Assembly (NCBI GenBank): GCA_004369045.1
Contig: ML213504.1
Coordinates: 159,653-223,652, forward strand
DNA: 64,000 nucleotides
Direction: 5' to 3'
Source: Heliocybe sulcata
Lineage: Eukaryota > Basidiomycota > Agaricomycetes > Gloeophyllales > Gloeophyllaceae
In this document: positions 56,444-64,000 of the stretch, one piece after another
Layout: each line of letters begins with the position of its first letter
Position numbering within the stretch: position 1 is the stretch's first letter
Notes under the pieces: generated by a model
What the model was told of the DNA's origin: nothing
Database searches by the model: none
What the model saw: the letters and a program-made list of their open reading frames with translations, nothing else
Translations under genes and position numbers: made by a program

Positions 56444-58477
56444 ATGCGCCTTACGAGGGCAGCGTACGCCGCCTGCGCCGCTCCTCTCGCCCTGGCAGCC
56501 ACCCAGCTCTCTATTCCTTCACCAAGCAGCAAGACCACCGTCTACCCCAACTTTCTGGGTATTTCCTTCGAACTGTCATTCGTCGGTAACTACTGTGCGT
56601 CCCAGCCCTCTTCGTGTTTTTATCCTCCCGACTAACGGTCACCCAGTCGGCAACTCCACCGATGCAATCCCCGCCCCCTTCCTCGCCTACCTCTCCAACC
56701 TCGCCAGCGCCTCACCCAGCACGCCCCTGCGCCTGCGCATCGGCGGCAACTCCATGGACGACTCTACCTACGTCCCGTCTCAAACCAACCCGCTCCTCAA
56801 CTTCACGAACCCGCAGGCGAACGCGAACGACCAGCCTGTCACGTTTGGGCCGCCGCTGTTCGAGCTGTTTAGCAAGGTCGCAGGGGAGGTATCGGGTGGC
56901 GCGCAGTATCTAATTGGTGAGTTTCGCCATGCCTTTAGTGCACTAAGTTAATGGCTTGACGTGCAGGTCTGAGCTTGCGTTACCCGAACGACACGAACAT
57001 GCCGGTCCTCGCGGGCGCCGCACAGAGTGGTCTAGGGAATTACATGGACGCGTTCCTCCTTGGTAATGTGCGTCTTACCCTCCTTCCTATCTCCCCTGCC
57101 CTTAACTTCTCTCCCTGTTTAGGAACCAGACCTCTATACCTCGCACGGCCAACGCCCAAACCTGCAGAACTACACTGTGAATGACTACATCGGGGTAAGC
57201 CTCGTGCTATCTTGTACCATTGTATGAGAGCTGAGTGGTGCCCATCACCAGGATTATTGGGTGGCCACCGAGAATCTTGAAAACACACCTGCAGGGAATA
57301 TTCTGAACAACCACAACATCGCCGGGCCGACAATTTGTTGTGACTGGGTGAGCGTCCCGTGTCACCACTGCCACACATCATTAATCACGAAACATGCTAT
57401 AGGACCTGGACGCCGTTCTCACCTCCGGCTGGCAGGGCAACTTCTCGGACGACCTAAAATACATCACGTGCGTTCCTCCTCATCTCTATTGCACGCGACT
57501 AACCGAACTTGACTCGCAGGCTGCAGCACTACCCCCAGAATAACTGTTTCGGGAGCTACCAGTACCAGCTCAATTACTACCTCAATCACACCAACGTCAA
57601 GACACTCGCGTCGTGGCAGTCCCAGGGCATCCAGGCGGCGGCGAAGCCTGTCGTGATGAGCGAATTCAATAGTGCGAGCTGTGGCGGGATACCTGGGATC
57701 TCGGACACGTTTGGCGCGGCAATGTGGACGGCGGATTACGCGCTGCAGATGGCCAGTGTTGGGTCCGTCCTTCCTCCCTCTAATTCTCATTTGAGTCTTT
57801 CAATGTTGATGTGACTTGTGGGTAGGTATTCCGCGGCGTACCTGCACACGCGCGAACCGGGCATCTCGTACAATCTCTTCGAAGCGCCCTCGTCGAACGC
57901 CTCCAGCGGGTGGACGACGATGCCGCCGTATTACTCGCTCCTTCTCGTGTCCACCGCCCTCGGGCTAAACGGCACCGGAGCGAACGGGACGCTCGTGCAG
58001 GATCTGGAACTGGGCGACGCAAGCCAGGCTGGGTACGCGGTGTACAACGCCGTGAGCAGGGACGTGTTGAGCTTGGTGCTGTTCAATTACCAGAACGCGT
58101 CGGCGGCACAATTTGCGCTCCCGCAGGATGTGTTTCCGAGCGGGTCGGAGAATGTGACGGTCAAGGTCCTTAGTGCGCCCACGGTGACCGAAGGGTACAA
58201 GGTTTCGTGGGGGAACGAAACGTTGTACCAGGTGGGCGACGGGAAGCTTGTGGCCGCGGGTAGTGAAGGGTTGCAGGGGGGAGGGGAGCTGACAGTGGAT
58301 TGTAGTGGAGGCGGTGGGTGCAATGTGAGTGTTCCTGGGCCTGGGGTGGCGGTGGTTTATCCGGGAGAGGTGCTTGCGAGGCCTGGGGGGACGGGGAAGA
58401 GCGACGCTGTTTCGCTCCGAGCGAGTGCCTGGGCTGTCGTGCTGGGCCTCGGGAGTGCTGTCCTTGGGATGATTTAG
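56444..58477 (+). CDS. GH79-family beta-glucuronidase-like glycosidase, secreted and probably GPI-anchored
   Basis: About eight exons give some 540 residues. A signal peptide (MRLTRAAYAACAAPLALAA) precedes PNFLGISFELSF and LRLRIGGNSMDDSTYV, the start of a TIM barrel. FLLGNEPDLY holds the acid/base Glu and VVMSEFNSASCGG the nucleophile Glu, the GH79 pairing. A beta-sandwich domain follows (SLVLFNYQNASAAQFALP). Many N-glycosylation sites are present. The last residues (SAWAVVLGLGSAVLGMI) are hydrophobic and end at the stop, as in GPI signals. Fungal GH79 enzymes remove glucuronic acid or 4-O-methyl-glucuronic acid from polysaccharides. A cell-bound rather than free enzyme is inferred from the tail. 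Confidence 0.9.
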
Positions 58478-58881
58478 AGGGTCGACATACGGACGATGTG
58501 CGTGAACATTGGCGAGGACGTTTGGCGCGTTGCGTGTTACGTTATTGCGATACCATTAGACTGCTGCATCTGTATGTTGTTATTTTGCACGTCTCCGGAC
58601 TTGCTGGGCGATGTATAGAGCATTGACAATGTTTTCGATAGCACAGACATTCTGATATTAATATTTGTTCAGAGTGTGGGATTCAGCAGGTAGCTAAATA
58701 TTGGATTGTGGAGGTTTCCTTGTACCAGTTCCACGGCCTTATTAATGCTGACCGCTGAGCGCTGAGATATCATGATTGCGTGCTATGTACACCCACACCC
58801 ACCGATCATGTCTCCCTCCGATCTTAATCTTACCGTCCTCAAGCTTAAGCTTAATCATCCACACTTCCCACTTGGACCACC
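58478..58881. other. Intergenic, QPRTase promoter
   Basis: 404 bp, AT-rich, no frame. A CTTAAGCTTAAGC-type short repeat occurs near 58840. Confidence 0.4.
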
Positions 58882-59978
<1,097 letters not shown>

Positions 59979-60529
59979 ATGTGCTATGGAGAAGAGAAAT
60001 ATGAGAAGTGTACTTTGTCAAACGTACCACCAGGCAGTTCGATGTTATTCTGCCTTTCTTTGCCGGCTTCTGGGCGTACTTTCATGCAAGTCTGCGCGTC
60101 TGCGTCCTCCCGCACTTCTGCCAGAGAAACGACTGTGAATGCTTCGGCGCTTCTTAACTCTATCCTCTCGGACCCGACTAGCATGAATACAGTCACTAAA
60201 TGACTTCATGGTGCTGTGCCGCAATCATCCGTTGGCTTCGAGGCTGCCGGCTCTCCGCGACCGCCCTTTCGAGTCAAGTGAGGCAGATATCGCGGGTCGA
60301 TAGGAGGAACACGTAGCCAGATTACAGCCTGAGTAGCATATACGTACGCCTGGCAGAAACGCAAGAGGAGATCGTACGCGACCACGTAGCGCTTAGCGCT
60401 GGCGGAGCTTAAATATCACGGTAGCAGACGGTTCCCCGTCACACGCAACTCAAACGACCTTCCTACCATCGAGCAGTCCCTGGACTCGTTTCCTCCATCT
60501 TGTCTCTCTGCCTCTAATACGCGCCAGCC
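59979..60529. other. Intergenic, ARF promoter
   Basis: About 550 bp with no gene. TTAAATATCACG near 60411 and a CT-rich leader just before the ATG are typical of a strongly expressed gene. Confidence 0.45.
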
Positions 60530-61343
<814 letters not shown>

Positions 61344-61678
61344 TTGCCGAGTTACGGTCCATGCCCGACTTCACCAAATCGCTTTCCCCTATCACGAATT
61401 CCTTATGATAACTGAAAGCCTATTGCACCTCCCTCAAGTGTCGCTTACATCTGGTGTTTTTGCCGTTCCTCTGATCCTACGCTTGTTTTCATGTCTGAGT
61501 ATATCATATATTGGAGTGCCCCGTCTTGACGGACGAGTTCCCGGGTTTTCCCCTTCATGTACAAACCCAAATCGGCCACAGTAGGTCGAGTTATAAAAGC
61601 CTTATCATGCACACATTAGAGCAGGGCGGTTCCTACATCATAAAGCTAGAAAGTGTTGGGATCCCGAGAAATGGCGTA
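61344..61678. other. Convergent 3' region, ARF / Sec15
   Basis: 335 bp between two stop codons, AT-rich, no gene seen. Confidence 0.45.
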
Positions 61679-64000
61679 TTATCGGCTTTCACCTGGGAAG
61701 AGCCTGCCCACAGCCTCCGCTTCCCTGCGCCGTTTCTCCCCCTTCTCTCGCGAGGGGTTGTCCCGGCATGAACCACCAAACTTGGCGAGCTTGTCGAGCA
61801 GGGCTTGGAGCCGCTTGGGTTTGACAGCGCTGTATGATGTCTGGCGGATGCTGGGGACGAGATAGTCCTGGACGGTGTCTGACAAGGTTATTGAGGTCGT
61901 CTGTGATACGCCTTGTCAGCAACGTTTTATAGGAATGAGGAAAAGCGTACCGAGCGCAATTCGGCAAATGCAGATGTCGAGTGTCCACGGCCGATACCCT
62001 TGAGCTCTTCCTCCAAGAAATCGACGTCAACCAGTATATTCGAGATGGCGTTCTCATTGATCATGGGAATGTTGGGTCCCGTCAAGAAGTCCTGCATCAC
62101 CCCGCTAATCAGTACATTTCCCCGCCATCTACAATCTCGCTGCACTCACCATAAGACAGCTTGCAATATAATTGACCGCGCCCTGGTACGCCTCATTTTT
62201 ATAGTTGTCCTTGATGACCAGCGAGTCGAGGACCGTCGTGAGCCAGTTGAACAGCTCGTAAAGGTACACGCTGGGCGCGCTTTCCCGGGTCGCGGGCGTC
62301 CAGTCGTACTCAGAGAGCTCGAAGAAGTCGTCGAGCTTGGAAGTAATCAGGGAGGTAATGCGGGCAAGTGACTTGGAGATTGTGGAGGCAAAGGAGGATT
62401 GGGCCGCCCTGCCATAGATATGGGGGGTAAGCGGGGATATGGGAAAGGAGAAAAAGGGTGTACTTGAGGCCTGGGATGGTACCCTCGATCTCGGTGCACG
62501 CCACCTGGAAGTGCTCGAGGTTCGTCACCATCTGCGCAATCTGCGTGAGCGTGCTCGTCGTTGCGAGCCTTCTCGCGATGTTCTCGCTGATATCTGTCGA
62601 CAAGAGCGAGTCCAGGGCCTGGAAAAAATTCAGGACAATCTCCCAGCGATGACGGAATGTGCGATGCCCACCTTGCCCAAGAGCTCGTCGACATTGCGCT
62701 GGTGCTGCGAGACGCCATCGACGAACTGGTAGAAGCGCTCGATGAACGTGTGAATCTGGAGGAAGTAGGTCGTCCAAGTCAGCCTCTCAGTCGAAAACAG
62801 GACACAATATAAAGAGCCCACCGATTGGCAGCAGAGGTAAAAGCTCTGGGACCAGGGTAGGACTAGTGGTAGCGGAGCTCTGTAAAAGTGCGAATGTCAA
62901 GTCGGGAACTTTGTTAGAGTGCAGGATGAAAAGGAAAGGAGGGCTTACCGAAGTAGCTCCTCCCGCTCGGACTTGCTAATCCACACGACTTCAAAAACGG
63001 CGTCGCGTTCTTGCGCGCTGTCGACTTGCATGGGAGTGGAGTCGTCTTGCAAGAGGATCTAAGGTTGGATTGTGGAAGAGTTAGACTAAGTGAGAAAGAG
63101 AAAGGAAGGAGGGTGCTCACATCGTCGAAACGCTTCTTGAACTGTTTCTCGAGGAGACTTGCGTACCGCTCGAACAAGAGGAGGATAAAAGCGTACATGT
63201 TCGTTGTGTTGTACTCGTAAGCCTGGTGTTCCGAAGTAAGTCATTGAAAGATAACTTAGATGATGCATCCGACCTCCATCGTCATAGCGAAGCCAATCAG
63301 CAGCTCCTTCGCCTTACTGAACTCATCTGGATTTGTCTCTCTCTTCAGCGCATAGTCAATCAAATCAGTGAGTCTGCCAGTTAAAGTGTCCCAAAGCTCC
63401 TCGACATCTCTTTCGGAGCGGAACGTGCCCGTCGTCTTGAGGACGTGCGTTTCGATGATGAAGTACCCCGAAATTTCGTTCAGGAGGTTTGATAGAGCTG
63501 AGATGGATAAGGGCGACGGGAGAATAAGGTCGGATTGGGCCTTGCGGTCGGCTTGGTATGATTTCCGGAGTTCATCCAGGGAGTCGAGGGCAGTGTAGAT
63601 GTGGATGCATTGGTAGAGGGGTTTGAAGTCGACCGTGACGTTCTCATTGTTGAGCGCATCGACTGGATGTGCCCGTGAAACTCAAGGACAAGGGAGTAGA
63701 TACAAGGCTACCCACACTCAGTCTTTTCATAGGTCACCCATTCGACTGCGCTACCGACCCGTGTCGAGCGTAGCATAGGGTCTCTCTCGCGTCGGGTTTT
63801 CCAGCGCTTCACGCGGACGTCCATAGCTTCGAAAGCAAGTTCTCCGACTTGGCCACTTATGTTTCGGATGTCCAGGAGCCACTGTTTCGTGGAGGCAGTG
63901 ACGGCGTCTTTGATCTGGCCACGGAGGGACGGTAGTGATGACAGCAAGTGCTGAAAGAAGGGCGTCTGGGACAGGGATGTAGGGGGCATACTTTGTATGT
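61679..64000 (-). CDS. SEC15: Exocyst complex component Sec15 (C-terminal part; 5' end outside window)
   Basis: A chain of exons on the minus strand runs from the window edge to the stop at 61679. The blocks match Sec15: FFQHLLSSLPSLRGQIKDAV, ALDSLDELRKSYQADRKAQ, YEYNTTNMYAFILLLFERY, FIERFYQFVDGVSQHQRN, NLEHFQVACTEIEG, YDWTPATRESAPSVY, YQGAVNYIASCLM, DFLTGPNIPMINENA and DVDFLEEELKGI. Sec15 links Rab/Sec4 on secretory vesicles to the exocyst at the plasma membrane. The N-terminal third is outside, so this is a partial gene, not a truncated one. The C-terminus ends in a basic tail (EKGEKRRREAEAV). Confidence 0.88.

Overview
The window is nuclear DNA from a filamentous basidiomycete, most likely an Agaricomycete. 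Genes are dense and carry many 45-90 nt introns with GTNNGT donors and CTNAC-like branch points. Gene content is typically fungal, with no operons, and several gene pairs share very short divergent promoters. I see no complete transposon and no rRNA or CRISPR. There is one intron-containing tRNA-His gene.

Layout. 0-11 kb: the tail of a Ser/Pro/Gln-rich protein (-), a TB2/DP1/HVA22 (REEP/Yop1) membrane protein with a very long disordered tail (-), the splicing factor BUD31 (+), a Kha1-type K+/H+ antiporter (+) and a tail-anchored CxxC protein (+). 11-19 kb: a disordered protein, then two tandem intact glycerophosphodiester phosphodiesterase-fold lipid hydrolases (Pgc1-like) and a lysophosphatidate acyltransferase, all on the minus strand and so forming a phospholipid neighbourhood. 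19-26 kb: a coiled-coil protein (+), a Utp8/NOL11-like nucleolar protein (-), and a gephyrin/Cnx1-type two-domain molybdenum-cofactor enzyme (+) that starts 113 bp from the Utp8-like gene. 26-30.6 kb: an RBR E3 ligase (-), tRNA-His within a cluster of degenerate tRNA-like arms, and a RING protein (+). 30.9-40.6 kb: CPSF100/Cft2, a zinc alcohol dehydrogenase, Gemin2, a Kre9/KNH-type GPI-anchored wall protein and a DOG/GPP-type HAD phosphatase, all on plus. 40.9-45 kb: two tandem alpha-tubulin genes (-). 45-50.5 kb: a GDXG/HSL alpha/beta-hydrolase with a long C-terminal extension (-) and a dual-specificity phosphatase (-). 51-54.4 kb: two poorly known basic proteins. 54.8-60 kb: an ACMSD-like amidohydrolase (-), a GH79 glycosidase (+) and quinolinate phosphoribosyltransferase (+). 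60.5-64 kb: ARF GTPase (+) and the C-terminal part of exocyst Sec15 (-).

Most of this is core eukaryotic housekeeping. The points that stand out are the mosaic tandem lipid-hydrolase pair, the tRNA-like fragment cluster, the tandem alpha-tubulins, the ACMSD/QPRT proximity, and the His-rich linker in the gephyrin-like protein. Exon boundaries were read by eye from splice signals and reading frame; none were tested against transcripts. I found no convincing wholly new multi-gene system.
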